This document shows, piece by piece, positions 34,487 to 43,715 of a stretch of DNA of 58,058 bases. Every line of letters starts with the position of its first letter. Position 1 is the stretch's first letter. A program made the position numbers and the translations under genes. This DNA comes from RUG11237 sp045126515 (GTDB lineage Bacteria; Bacillota; Clostridia; Lachnospirales; Lachnospiraceae). Below the pieces are notes generated by a model that did not search any database, was not told the origin of the DNA, and saw nothing but the letters and a program-made list of their open reading frames with translations. The stretch is from NCBI GenBank assembly GCA_045126515.1, contig JBGVOM010000109.1, positions 1 to 58,058 on the forward strand, read 5' to 3'.

Positions 34487-34515
34487 TTGCAACTTATAGT
34501 CAAATATTGTAATAT
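34487..34515 (+). promoter_or_regulatory. Promoter for the second sugar transferase operon
   Basis: TTGCAA at 34487-34492, a 17-base spacer and TAATAT at 34510-34515. It lies 36 bases before the TTG start at 34551 and after hairpin R4. Confidence 0.7.
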
Positions 34516-34550
34516 AAACTTTGTGAATTGCTGGAAAAAGGTGATAGAAT

Positions 34551-35954
34551 TTGATAAAAGACAATCAGAAATATTTTAACAGACTGCATGTGGTATTAGA
34601 TGCAATTGTTATTATATTTTCGTATGTTTTAGCGTACTTAATAAAATTTAAAATGGGAATATTCGACAATGAAGGTGCAGCCTTGTCCTTTCGGACATAT
34701 TTGTCAGCACTGATTGTACTTATTCCGGAATACCTGATGTTGTATTCCTTATTTAACCTGTATACATCAAAAAGAATACAGGCAAGGAGGATTGAGTGCA
34801 GCAATATTATAAAAGCCAATACGGTTGGTCTGTTAGCCTTTATTGTGGGATTGTATGTGATTAATGAACCGAATTTCTCACGAACTATGATGTTTATCTT
34901 TTATGTCATAAACATTGTGCTGGAAGTGGTGTTTCGAAACATAGTCAGACATATACTTACAAGCGTAAGGGAGAATGGCTTTAATTTAAAGCATGTTTTA
35001 TTAGTAGGTTACAGCCGGGCAGCGGAACAGTATATTGACAGAATCAAGGCAAATCCCCAGTGGGGTTACATGGTACGTGGAATTCTGGATGATGAAGCAG
35101 AACGCGGAACCATATATAAAGGTGTAAAGGTAATTGGAACCATTGAAAATCTGCCAATCATTTTGCCGGAGAATAAACTGGATGAAATCGCTATTACATT
35201 AGGGCTTGATAAGTATGGAAAACTGGAACAGATTGTAAATATGTGTGAAAAATCAGGAGTTCATACAAAGTTTATTCCTGATTATAACAATATAATTCCC
35301 ACAAGACCTTATACCGAGGATTTACTGGGGTTGCCGGTAATCAATATCAGAAATGTACCGCTGACGAATTTCTTTAACAGCACATTGAAACGGTGCATTG
35401 ATATTGCAGGCTCTATTGCAGCAATTGTTATTTTTTCACCGATTATGCTGATTACTGCTGTTTTAATTAAATGTACATCAGAAGGACCGGTTCTGTTTAC
35501 TCAGGACAGAGTAGGACTGCACAATAAGCAGTTTAAGATGTACAAATTCCGTTCTATGGAGGTGCAACAGCCGAAAGAAGAACGGGGAGCATGGACTGTA
35601 CAGGATGATCCGAGAGTGACCCCGATTGGTAAAATCATCCGCAGGACAAGTATTGATGAATTACCGCAGTTATTTAATATTTTAAAAGGGGATATGAGTC
35701 TGGTGGGTCCAAGACCGGAACGGCCGTTTTTTGTAGAAAAGTTCAAAGAACAGATTCCGAGATATATGGTAAAACATCAGGTAAGACCGGGAATGACCGG
35801 CTGGGCGCAGATTAATGGATATCGAGGAAATACATCCATAAAGAAGCGGATAGAGTATGATTTATACTATATTGAGAATTGGACACTGGCGTTTGATATA
35901 AAAATTCTATTCCTGACAATATTCAAGGGATTTATTAATAAAAATGCGTATTAG
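34551..35954 (+). CDS. Undecaprenyl-phosphate glucose/galactose phosphotransferase (WcaJ type)
   Basis: Initiating transferase that places a hexose-1-phosphate on undecaprenyl phosphate. The 467 residues have four N-terminal spans (about 12-125), a Rossmann-like middle region (V-L-L-V-G-Y-S-R-A) and the catalytic sugar transferase domain with K-F-R-S-M-E-V, D-E-L-P-Q-L-F-N and V-G-P-R-P-E-R-P. It starts at TTG 34551, with AAAGGTG seven bases upstream; no nearby ATG fits. It differs from the minus-strand enzyme at 4428. The LCP ligase gene follows after 23 bases. Confidence 0.92.
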   Translation: MIKDNQKYFNRLHVVLDAIVIIFSYVLAYLIKFKMGIFDNEGAALSFRTYLSALIVLIPEYLMLYSLFNLYTSKRIQARRIECSNIIKANTVGLLAFIVGLYVINEPNFSRTMMFIFYVINIVLEVVFRNIVRHILTSVRENGFNLKHVLLVGYSRAAEQYIDRIKANPQWGYMVRGILDDEAERGTIYKGVKVIGTIENLPIILPENKLDEIAITLGLDKYGKLEQIVNMCEKSGVHTKFIPDYNNIIPTRPYTEDLLGLPVINIRNVPLTNFFNSTLKRCIDIAGSIAAIVIFSPIMLITAVLIKCTSEGPVLFTQDRVGLHNKQFKMYKFRSMEVQQPKEERGAWTVQDDPRVTPIGKIIRRTSIDELPQLFNILKGDMSLVGPRPERPFFVEKFKEQIPRYMVKHQVRPGMTGWAQINGYRGNTSIKKRIEYDLYYIENWTLAFDIKILFLTIFKGFINKNAY

Positions 35955-35977
35955 ATAAAGAGAGGAAGGATAACTAA

Positions 35978-37150
35978 ATGGCAGAAAATAAAAAAAATAC
36001 CACCAAAAAGGCGGTTGGAACAAGAGGAAAAAATAGTAAGAAAGCAAAACAGAAAAGAAACCGTAGAATTATCATAGCAATTGAAGCAATTGTAATACTG
36101 GTTGCAGCAATTGCAGCAATTGGAATCTGGGCAATGGATAATATGGGTGGAAACAAAGGTGCAGGAAGTAACTTAATTTCCGCAGATGTAAATAAAGAAA
36201 ATCTTTCTGTAAATGAAGAATTAAACAATGATAACTTCTGGAATATCGCATTGTTTGGCGTAGATTCCAGAACGGGTGTTCTTGGAAAAGGTACTTTAAG
36301 TGATTGTATTATTGTTTGTAGCATTAATAAATCAACAAAAGAAGTAAAACTTGTTTCGGTGTATCGTGATACTTATTTAAATATTGGTAATGATACATAC
36401 AACAAGGCAAACAGTGCATACAGTAGTGGCGGTCCGGAACAGGCAATTAAGATGTTAAATACAAACCTTGATTTAGACATTACAAATTATGCTACCGTAG
36501 ACTTCTCTGCACTGGTGAGTGTAGTAGATGCTATTGGCGGTGTCACCATTGACCTGACAGAAGAAGAAATTTTTCATTTGAATAACTATCAGGTAGAAAC
36601 TTCTAAGGTTACAAACGGAAAGATAGAAAATGTATCCGGTGCAGGTCAGCATTTATTAAACGGTATTCAGACAGTTTCTTATTGTCGTATTCGTTATACA
36701 GCAGGAGACGACTTTAAGCGTTCTGAACGTCAGCGTCAGGTTATCGGTCTGATTATTGATAAGGCAAAGACAATGTCACCGACAGCATTGACCCAAATTG
36801 TGAAAGAGGCATTTCCAAAGTGTGCAACTAATATTGAGTTAGATGAGCTACTTACACTGGTAAAAGATATTTCCAGTTATAAAATTGTAGATACAACAGG
36901 ATTCCCGTTTGACAAGAAAAATGATATACTTGGTTCTAAAGGGGATTGTGTAATTCCAATGGGATTAGAACAAAATGTTGTTCAGTTACATGAATACCTG
37001 TTTGGTACAGAGGAAGAATATACACCATCCTCATCTCTTACAGCAATTAGTACTAAGATTGTAAATGATACAGGAGTACAGCCTGCAGAAAAGACAACAG
37101 AAGATGAACAGGAAGATGGTCAGGAAGAAGAACAACAAGAAGAACAATAG
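35978..37150 (+). CDS. LytR-CpsA-Psr (LCP) wall-polymer ligase
   Basis: A 390-residue protein with a very basic N-terminus, one membrane span (about 28-52) and an extracellular LCP domain: N-I-A-L-F-G-V-D-S-R, D-C-I-I-V-C-S-I, V-S-V-Y-R-D-T-Y and a late R-x-R-Y region with the phosphate-binding arginines. LCP enzymes move polymers from undecaprenyl diphosphate to peptidoglycan. Its presence suggests the polysaccharide made here is wall-linked. The C-terminus is a Glu/Gln-rich tail after residue 360. A weak terminator follows. Confidence 0.93.
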   Translation: MAENKKNTTKKAVGTRGKNSKKAKQKRNRRIIIAIEAIVILVAAIAAIGIWAMDNMGGNKGAGSNLISADVNKENLSVNEELNNDNFWNIALFGVDSRTGVLGKGTLSDCIIVCSINKSTKEVKLVSVYRDTYLNIGNDTYNKANSAYSSGGPEQAIKMLNTNLDLDITNYATVDFSALVSVVDAIGGVTIDLTEEEIFHLNNYQVETSKVTNGKIENVSGAGQHLLNGIQTVSYCRIRYTAGDDFKRSERQRQVIGLIIDKAKTMSPTALTQIVKEAFPKCATNIELDELLTLVKDISSYKIVDTTGFPFDKKNDILGSKGDCVIPMGLEQNVVQLHEYLFGTEEEYTPSSSLTAISTKIVNDTGVQPAEKTTEDEQEDGQEEEQQEEQ

Positions 37151-37157
37151 GGCGAAG

Positions 37158-37184
37158 AGGCTTCTGTGTTTGCAGGAGCCTTTC
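37158..37184 (+). terminator. Terminator after the LCP gene
   Basis: Nine-pair stem 37158-37166 with 37173-37181 (one G-U pair), six-base loop, then TTTC. The T-run is short, so some read-through to 37265 is likely. Confidence 0.5.
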
Positions 37185-37264
37185 TGTAGTTTCGGTCTGT
37201 AGGAAAGTTTTGTGACAAGGCAAAAAATAAAGTGTATGGAATGTTTTGAAAATGGAGAAATATA

Positions 37265-38182
37265 ATGAAAGTAGACGTAATCATTCCAACGTATCATCCG
37301 GATGAAAAGTTTCAAAAAAGCATTGAAATGCTACTGAAACAGACCGTTTTACCGGAAACGATACGGATTGTAAATACGGAAGAATGTTTCTGGAAAAAAG
37401 AAATTGAAGAACTTAGCACGAAAATTGTGGTAACACATATTAAGCGAAAAGAGTTTGACCATGGAGCCTCCAGAAATTTGGGGGCGGCTGATTCAAAAGC
37501 GGATGTGCTTTTATTTATGACACAGGATGCAGTTCCGGCAGATAATCTTTTGATTGAAAATTTATTAAATTACCTGCAAAAGGAAAAAACAGTGGCAGTA
37601 TATGCAAGGCAGCTTCCTAATGAAAATTGCAGTGAATTAGAACGGCATACCAGACAATTTAATTATGGAGAAAAGTCAAGCGTGAAATCTCAAAAGGATA
37701 TTCATGAACTGGGAATTAAAACGTATTTTTGCTCTAATGTTTGTGCTGCATACAAACGGGATATCTTTGTGGAGCGGAAGGGATTTATTTCAAGGACCAT
37801 TTTTAATGAAGATATGATATACTGTGGTGGGGTCATTCAGGCAGGATTCTATGTGGCCTATGCAGCAGATGCAAAAGTATATCATTCCCACAATTATACG
37901 CCATTAGAGCAAATGAAACGAAATTTTGATTTAGGAGTTTCACAGGCAGAACATCCGGAGATTTTTGAAGGAATTTCTTCAGAAAATGAAGGAATCCGCA
38001 TGGTAAAAGATACTGCAGGATATTTTGCAAAGCAAGGAAATTTTGGAGCCATTCTTGAGCTACTATTGCAAAGTGCCTTTAAGTTTATTGGTTACAAGCT
38101 GGGAAAAAACTACAAAAAACTATCTAAAAAACAGATTATGTGTCTTACTTCAAACAAGGCATATTGGAATAAGGAGGAATAA
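37265..38182 (+). CDS. GT2 glycosyltransferase, rhamnosyltransferase-like
   Basis: A 305-residue GT-A enzyme with V-I-I-P-T-Y-H-P-D-E, H-G-A-S-R-N-L-G-A, F-M-T-Q-D-A in the metal-motif position, and F-N-E-D-M-I-Y-C-G as catalytic block. The H-G-x-x-R-N and F-x-T-Q-D-A pairing is typical of RfbF/RgpA-like rhamnosyltransferases. It ends three bases before glmS, so the two are probably co-transcribed, pairing a polymer enzyme with supply of amino-sugar precursor. Confidence 0.87.
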   Translation: MKVDVIIPTYHPDEKFQKSIEMLLKQTVLPETIRIVNTEECFWKKEIEELSTKIVVTHIKRKEFDHGASRNLGAADSKADVLLFMTQDAVPADNLLIENLLNYLQKEKTVAVYARQLPNENCSELERHTRQFNYGEKSSVKSQKDIHELGIKTYFCSNVCAAYKRDIFVERKGFISRTIFNEDMIYCGGVIQAGFYVAYAADAKVYHSHNYTPLEQMKRNFDLGVSQAEHPEIFEGISSENEGIRMVKDTAGYFAKQGNFGAILELLLQSAFKFIGYKLGKNYKKLSKKQIMCLTSNKAYWNKEE

Positions 38183-38185
38183 ATT

Positions 38186-40012
38186 ATGTGTGGAATTGTA
38201 GGGTATATAGGAGAAAGTCAGGCAGCACCAATTTTACTGGATGGACTTTCAAAATTAGAGTACAGAGGATATGATTCAGCCGGAATTGCTGTTTTTGATG
38301 GAAAGAAAATTAATATGTCTAAGGCAAAGGGACGTTTAAAGGTGCTGAGTGAATTAACCCATGATGGTGCCACTTTGCCAGGGGGGATTGGAATCGGACA
38401 TACCAGATGGGCAACTCACGGAGCACCATCTGACATTAATTCCCATCCGCATTTCAACGAATCCCAGAGTATTGCTGTGGTACATAACGGAATCATTGAA
38501 AACTATATAAAAATCAAGAAAATGCTAGAGGCAAAAGGCTATAAATTTGTATCTGATACAGATACAGAAGTGGTAGCTCATCTTTTAGATTACTATTACA
38601 AAGGAAATGCTTTAGAAGCCATTACAAAAGTAATGCACCGTGTAGAAGGGTCTTATGCACTTGGAATTTTGTTTGCTGAGGAACCGGAAACTTTATACGC
38701 AGTGCGTAAAGACAGCCCATTAATTGTAGGGAAAAGTGAAACAGGTAATTTAATCGCATCAGATGTTCCGGCAGTATTGAAATATACAAGAGATGTATAC
38801 TTTATTGAAAACGAAGAAATTGCAGTTATTACAAGGGATTCTCTGAAATTTTACAATGTATATGAAGAAGAATTGAAGAAAGAATCTGTAAAAATCGAAT
38901 GGGATGTGGAAGCTGCGGAAAAAGGCGGATATGAGCATTTTATGTTAAAAGAAATGTATGAGCAGCCAAAAGCAGTGGCAGATACCTTAAACCCTAGATT
39001 GAAAGACGGAAAAATCGTAATCGAAGAATTAAATATGACAGAGGAAGAAATTAAGGCAATCAAGAAGATTATGATTGTTGCCTGCGGTTCTGCTTATCAT
39101 ACAGGTGTGACTGCTAAATATATTTTAGAAGGTCTTGCAAGGATTCCGGTGGAAGTGGATGTAGCCAGCGAATTTCGTTACCGCAATCCGATTTTAGAAG
39201 AGGGTACTTTAGTAATTATTATCAGCCAGTCAGGAGAAACAGCAGATTCTTTGGCAGCTCTTCGTATGGCAAAAGAAATGGGCTCTAAAGTACTTGCTAT
39301 TGTGAACGTAGTAGGAAGCTCCATTGCAAGAGAAGCCGACAGCGTATTGTATACCTGGGCTGGACCGGAAATTGCCGTGGCAACCACAAAGGCGTACAGT
39401 GCACAGTTGATTGCACACTATTTACTTGCCTTGAAATTTGCAGAGGTAAGAGGAACCGTGTCACCGGAAGAATTAAGTGGATTGATTGAAGACTTAAAAC
39501 GTATTCCGGAACAGATTGAAATGCTTCTTGGAAACAGAGAAAAGATTCAGAAGTTTGCTAATAGATATTTGGCAGCAAAGGATGTGTTCTTTATTGGACG
39601 TGGTATTGATTATGCCATTTCCTTAGAGGGCTCCTTGAAGTTAAAGGAAATTTCTTATATTCATTCAGAAGCATATGCAGCAGGAGAGTTAAAACATGGA
39701 ACCATTTCATTGATTGAGGATGGAACGTTGGTTGTGGCATTGGTGACACAGGAAGAATTGTATAAAAAGACTATTAGCAACGTGGTTGAGGTAAAGACAA
39801 GGGGAGCTTTTGTACTTAGCATTACCAATGCAGGAAATACGGAGATTGAAAAGAACAGTGATTTTGTGATTTATATTCCAAAAACAAACAAATACTTTAC
39901 CAATTCACTTGCAGTTGTGCCGTTACAGTTATTTGCTTATTATATTTCTATTGGCAGAGGCTGTGATGTAGATAAGCCAAGAAATCTTGCGAAATCAGTT
40001 ACAGTAGAATAA
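38186..40012 (+). CDS. glmS: Glutamine-fructose-6-phosphate aminotransferase (isomerising)
   Basis: Makes glucosamine-6-phosphate, the first step to UDP-GlcNAc for peptidoglycan and surface polymers. The mature N-terminal Cys is residue 2 (M-C-G-I-V-G-Y-I-G). The glutaminase domain has H-T-R-W-A-T-H-G and N-G-I-I-E-N-Y. Two SIS domains follow (S-Q-S-G-E-T-A-D; G-R-G-I-D-Y), ending with the conserved P-R-N-L-A-K-S-V-T-V-E. The 608 residues are standard. Only three bases separate it from the upstream gene, so the glmS ribozyme leader of many Firmicutes is absent here. Confidence 0.97.
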   Translation: MCGIVGYIGESQAAPILLDGLSKLEYRGYDSAGIAVFDGKKINMSKAKGRLKVLSELTHDGATLPGGIGIGHTRWATHGAPSDINSHPHFNESQSIAVVHNGIIENYIKIKKMLEAKGYKFVSDTDTEVVAHLLDYYYKGNALEAITKVMHRVEGSYALGILFAEEPETLYAVRKDSPLIVGKSETGNLIASDVPAVLKYTRDVYFIENEEIAVITRDSLKFYNVYEEELKKESVKIEWDVEAAEKGGYEHFMLKEMYEQPKAVADTLNPRLKDGKIVIEELNMTEEEIKAIKKIMIVACGSAYHTGVTAKYILEGLARIPVEVDVASEFRYRNPILEEGTLVIIISQSGETADSLAALRMAKEMGSKVLAIVNVVGSSIAREADSVLYTWAGPEIAVATTKAYSAQLIAHYLLALKFAEVRGTVSPEELSGLIEDLKRIPEQIEMLLGNREKIQKFANRYLAAKDVFFIGRGIDYAISLEGSLKLKEISYIHSEAYAAGELKHGTISLIEDGTLVVALVTQEELYKKTISNVVEVKTRGAFVLSITNAGNTEIEKNSDFVIYIPKTNKYFTNSLAVVPLQLFAYYISIGRGCDVDKPRNLAKSVTVE

Positions 40013-40034
40013 GTAGTGTATACATTAAAATATG

Positions 40035-40066
40035 CAAATGCCGGGTAGGAAACTATCCGGCATTTG
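40035..40066 (+). terminator. Terminator after glmS
   Basis: A 14-pair stem, 40035-40048 with 40053-40066, including one G-U pair, closed by a GAAA tetraloop. The T-run after it is poor (the stem itself ends in ATTTG), but position and stability fit a terminator. Confidence 0.65.
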
Positions 40067-40105
40067 TGTACTCGTTTCAAAGTTTCTTAAACCTTTTATC
40101 ACAAT

Positions 40106-40136
40106 TTGAACACAAATGCTTGATAGACTGTATAAT
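40106..40136 (+). promoter_or_regulatory. Promoter for the HtrA gene
   Basis: TTGAAC at 40106-40111 and perfect TATAAT at 40131-40136; the 19-base spacer is longer than ideal. The start codon is about 60 bases downstream. Confidence 0.6.
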
Positions 40137-40197
40137 GTAAAAAGGAAAAGAAAACAAATATAACTAAATAGATAGCATAGGAAAGGATGAAAAGAAT

Positions 40198-41688
40198 ATG
40201 GATAATAAGGATTATATCAATGGGGAAGGCTTTGTAATGAGAAGCAGTGAAGAAGAAACAAATCATCAATCGGAAGTGGAGCAGAATGCTCAGCCGGAAG
40301 TGCAGACAGATCCGGTAAAAGAAAGAAGCTATTCCTCTTACCAGATTAATCAGGAACCGGAAAGAAGCTACAGTAATGCCGATTATATGAAAGAAAAGCA
40401 GGTAAAGAAGAAAGAAAAAAAGAAATTATCACCAAAGAGCAAAAAAATTGCTAAGAAGGCAGCATCATTGGTGGCAAGTGCAGCGGTATTTGGCTGTGTG
40501 GCAGGTGGAGCTTTTATTGGGGTGAATAAACTGGGCGGTTATGTGTTTTTTGATGAGACAAAAGAAGCTACAGCTTATACAGCACAATCGGAAGAAAAGA
40601 AAGTGGTTGCAACCACTACATCGGCCAATACAAGCACTACAGTAACAGATGTTACAAATGTAGTAAATAATGTAATGCCGTCTGTAGTATCCATTACCAG
40701 TAAGGCAACAGAAGTGACACAGAATTTCTTCGGACAGGCATATCAGTATGAAACGGAAGGCAGTGGTTCCGGAATCATAGTAGGACAAAGTGATACGGAG
40801 TTGCTGATTGCTACCAACAATCACGTGGTAGAAGGTTCCGATGAATTAACGGTATATTTTATTAATGATGATACAGCCACAGCAAAGATCAAAGGAACGG
40901 ATTCTGAAATGGACTTGGCAGTGATAGCAGTAGATTTATCTGCCATGAGTAGTGAAACTTTAGGAGAAATTTCTGTAGCAACTCTGGGCGATTCTGATTC
41001 ACTTCAGGTAGGAGAACCGGCAATTGCCATAGGAAATGCATTAGGTTATGGACAGTCTGTTACCACTGGAGTTATCAGTGCATTAAACAGACAGGTCAAT
41101 ACAGAAAGTGAAAGTGGACAAAACAACGACAACACAGATGATGACAGTACAGGATTTATTCAGACGGATGCAGCAATTAACCCTGGAAACAGCGGCGGAG
41201 CTCTGCTAAATACAAAAGGAGAAGTGATTGGAATTAACTCCATGAAAATATCCAGTGGAAGTTATTCAGAAGCATCAGTGGAAGGTATGGGATATGCAAT
41301 TCCGATTTCTGCGGCAAGGCCGATTATTGATGAATTGATGAATAAGGTAACTAGAGATAAAGTTGATGAAAATGATATGGGATATTTAGGAATCCGAGGA
41401 GCAACCATTGGAGATGAAATGCATGAAGTCTATAATATGCCATATGGAATTTATGTGAGTGAAGTAGTCGAGGGAAGTGCAGCAGAAGAAGCAGGCTTAC
41501 TGTCAGGCGATGTAATCGTAAAATTTGACGGTACCAAAATCAGTACTTATGAAGAATTACAGCAGCAGCTTCAATATTATTCGGCAGGTGAAACTGTAGA
41601 ATTGCAGGTACAGCGCCCGGTAAATGGAAACTACGAAAACCAGAAGATTACCATCACGTTGGGAAAACGCAGTGAAATAAGCCAATAA
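40198..41688 (+). CDS. htrA: HtrA/DegP-family membrane-anchored serine protease
   Basis: A 496-residue envelope quality-control protease. A long charged cytoplasmic N-terminus (1-85) precedes one span (about 90-112). The trypsin-like domain has the full triad H209 (N-N-H-V-V-E), D239 (M-D-L-A-V-I) and S332 (G-N-S-G-G-A). A PDZ domain follows (about 395-490; G-L-L-S-G-D-V-I-V). The T-T-S/N-T-S-T-rich stretch after the span is a linker. It has its own promoter and terminator, so it is a single-gene unit, as is common for stress-induced proteases. Confidence 0.95.
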   Translation: MDNKDYINGEGFVMRSSEEETNHQSEVEQNAQPEVQTDPVKERSYSSYQINQEPERSYSNADYMKEKQVKKKEKKKLSPKSKKIAKKAASLVASAAVFGCVAGGAFIGVNKLGGYVFFDETKEATAYTAQSEEKKVVATTTSANTSTTVTDVTNVVNNVMPSVVSITSKATEVTQNFFGQAYQYETEGSGSGIIVGQSDTELLIATNNHVVEGSDELTVYFINDDTATAKIKGTDSEMDLAVIAVDLSAMSSETLGEISVATLGDSDSLQVGEPAIAIGNALGYGQSVTTGVISALNRQVNTESESGQNNDNTDDDSTGFIQTDAAINPGNSGGALLNTKGEVIGINSMKISSGSYSEASVEGMGYAIPISAARPIIDELMNKVTRDKVDENDMGYLGIRGATIGDEMHEVYNMPYGIYVSEVVEGSAAEEAGLLSGDVIVKFDGTKISTYEELQQQLQYYSAGETVELQVQRPVNGNYENQKITITLGKRSEISQ

Positions 41689-41705
41689 AATATAAAAATA
41701 GTATA

Positions 41706-41743
41706 AACAGCGTCCTTTCTTCTTGGAAGGATGCTGTTCTTTT
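41706..41743 (+). terminator. Terminator after htrA
   Basis: Stem 41706-41719 with 41725-41738, two wobble pairs, five-base loop, then a TTCTTTT run. A typical intrinsic terminator. Confidence 0.75.
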
Positions 41744-41781
41744 GATATAATGTAGGTGATTAAAAAAGCTGGAGGGAAAAT

Positions 41782-43224
41782 ATGTCTGATTATACAGAAA
41801 ATAATGATGAAATAGAAAAGAAAAAAGATTCTGAATCTAAGGATAGTGAATACGAAGATATCTGTTATATCTGCCATCGTTCAGAGAGCACAGCAGGGAA
41901 AATGGTTCATTTGCCAAATAACATTTGTGTTTGTGCAGATTGTATGCAGCGAACCTTTGACACTATGAATAATGGAACTGTGGACTATGAGAGTATTATG
42001 AAAAATATGCCATATATGCCAAATATCAGTATGATTAATTTATCTGATTTAAGCAGTATGAATCCAAATATAAAGCCAAATTCTCAGAAAATTAAAAAGA
42101 AAAAGCCAAAAGAAAAAAATAAACCGGTACTGGATATTAAATCTATTCCGGCACCTCATAAGATTAAGGCAAGTCTGGATGAATATGTGGTAGGTCAGGA
42201 ACAGGCAAAGAAGGTGATTTCTGTTGCAGTATATAATCACTATAAGCGTGTGGCAACAGATACCATGGATGAAATTGAAATTGAAAAGTCCAATATGCTT
42301 ATGATTGGGCCTACAGGAAGTGGTAAAACCTTCCTTGTAAAAACCTTGGCTCGTCTGTTAGATGTACCGCTTGCCATTACAGATGCAACATCCCTGACAG
42401 AGGCAGGATATATTGGAGATGATATTGAAAGTGTTGTGTCAAAGCTTCTGGCAGCTGCAGATAATGATGTAGAACGGGCAGAACGGGGAATAATTTTTAT
42501 TGATGAAATTGACAAGATAGCTAAAAAGAAGAATACAAATCAGAGAGATGTCAGCGGGGAATCAGTACAGCAGGGAATGTTAAAACTATTAGAGGGCAGT
42601 GAGGTGGAAGTACCGGTAGGTGCTAACAGTAAAAATGCTATGGTGCCGTTAACTACTGTAAACACGAAAAACATTTTGTTTATTTGTGGAGGAGCTTTTC
42701 CGGAGCTGGAAAATATCATTAAAGAGCGTTTGAACAAGGCAGCTTCTATTGGATTTAAAGCAGATTTAAAAGATAAGTATGATGATGACCCTAATTTGTT
42801 AAGTAAAGTTACAGTAGAGGATATTCGTAAGTTTGGTATGATACCGGAATTTTTAGGTCGTCTGCCAATCGTATTCACGTTGGATGCTTTAACAAAAGAT
42901 ATGCTGGTTAAGGTGTTGAAAGAGCCAAAAAATGCGATTTTAAAGCAGTATCAGAAATTGCTGGAATTAGATGAGGTGAAGCTTAACTTTGATGATGATG
43001 CGCTGGAAGCAATTGCAGAAAGGGCATTGGAGAAGAAAACAGGAGCCAGAGCACTTCGGGCCATTATTGAAGAATTTATGTTGGATATCATGTATGAGAT
43101 TCCAAAGGATGATAATATAGGTACAGTGACGATTACCAGAGCGTATATTGAGCACAAAGGTGCTCCACGTATTGAGATGCGCTCCACGGAAAAAAGCAGT
43201 ATGCTGCAAAAGAATGAAGTATAA
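41782..43224 (+). CDS. clpX: ClpX-family ATP-dependent unfoldase
   Basis: A 480-residue AAA+ protein. The zinc-binding domain has C28-x2-C31 and C51-x2-C54, preceded by an acidic N-terminal stretch (1-27). After a long basic linker (about 65-115) comes the ATPase: Walker A G-P-T-G-S-G-K-T (176-183), pore loop G-Y-I-G, Walker B I-I-F-I-D-E-I-D-K, and an S-I-G-F loop near 325, the IGF tripeptide that docks ClpX onto ClpP. It is longer than typical ClpX (about 420) and no clpP lies beside it. It may be a second ClpX-type protein of the cell rather than the main one. Confidence 0.88.
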   Translation: MSDYTENNDEIEKKKDSESKDSEYEDICYICHRSESTAGKMVHLPNNICVCADCMQRTFDTMNNGTVDYESIMKNMPYMPNISMINLSDLSSMNPNIKPNSQKIKKKKPKEKNKPVLDIKSIPAPHKIKASLDEYVVGQEQAKKVISVAVYNHYKRVATDTMDEIEIEKSNMLMIGPTGSGKTFLVKTLARLLDVPLAITDATSLTEAGYIGDDIESVVSKLLAAADNDVERAERGIIFIDEIDKIAKKKNTNQRDVSGESVQQGMLKLLEGSEVEVPVGANSKNAMVPLTTVNTKNILFICGGAFPELENIIKERLNKAASIGFKADLKDKYDDDPNLLSKVTVEDIRKFGMIPEFLGRLPIVFTLDALTKDMLVKVLKEPKNAILKQYQKLLELDEVKLNFDDDALEAIAERALEKKTGARALRAIIEEFMLDIMYEIPKDDNIGTVTITRAYIEHKGAPRIEMRSTEKSSMLQKNEV

Positions 43225-43244
43225 AGCGTAGTAAGGAGGCAGAT

Positions 43245-43703
43245 ATGTTTTATTTGGGTATCATTGCCGTTATATTTTTGAGCGATTTTTTTGTTAAGAA
43301 AATAGTTGATGAGAAACTGGCATTTGGAGAGAAAAAAACATATTTGGATGGAAAAATTATACTGGAAAAGTATTATAATAAAGGGTTTGCACTGGATAAA
43401 TTTGAAAAACATCCCAAGCTGGTGGCTTACGGCTCTGGCTTTGTGTGCATTTCTTTAATTGTAAAGCTTTGTATACTGTTATTTCAGAAAGGAAATAAAG
43501 GCTTAAAAACGGCTCTAGCCATGATTATCGGCGGAGCCGGAAGTAATATATATGACCGTTTCCGCAGACATCATGTTGTTGACTATGTTAGATTTGGTGT
43601 AAAATGGAAAGCATTGAGAAACATTGTATTTAATATATCAGATTTTTTTATCATTCTTGGGGCATTGTTGCTTCTGGTGTTTCAGAAGAAAGAAGATAAT
43701 TAA
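43245..43703 (+). CDS. lspA: Signal peptidase II-like aspartic membrane protease
   Basis: A 152-residue protein with four spans. The two catalytic aspartates of LspA are in place: D104 in G-G-A-G-S-N-I-Y-D-R and D133 in F-N-I-S-D; V-V-D-Y-V-R-F lies between them. LspA removes signal peptides from lipoproteins. The N-terminal part is divergent, so it may be a second copy or a variant. It starts 20 bases after clpX, in the same direction, and could be co-transcribed with it. Confidence 0.85.
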   Translation: MFYLGIIAVIFLSDFFVKKIVDEKLAFGEKKTYLDGKIILEKYYNKGFALDKFEKHPKLVAYGSGFVCISLIVKLCILLFQKGNKGLKTALAMIIGGAGSNIYDRFRRHHVVDYVRFGVKWKALRNIVFNISDFFIILGALLLLVFQKKEDN

Positions 43704-43715
43704 TAATTTACATGA

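Noticed and set aside
41689..41781. Minus-strand frame 41557-41877 covering this gap
   Set aside because: It crosses the htrA terminator and two gene ends; composition is that of an antisense shadow.
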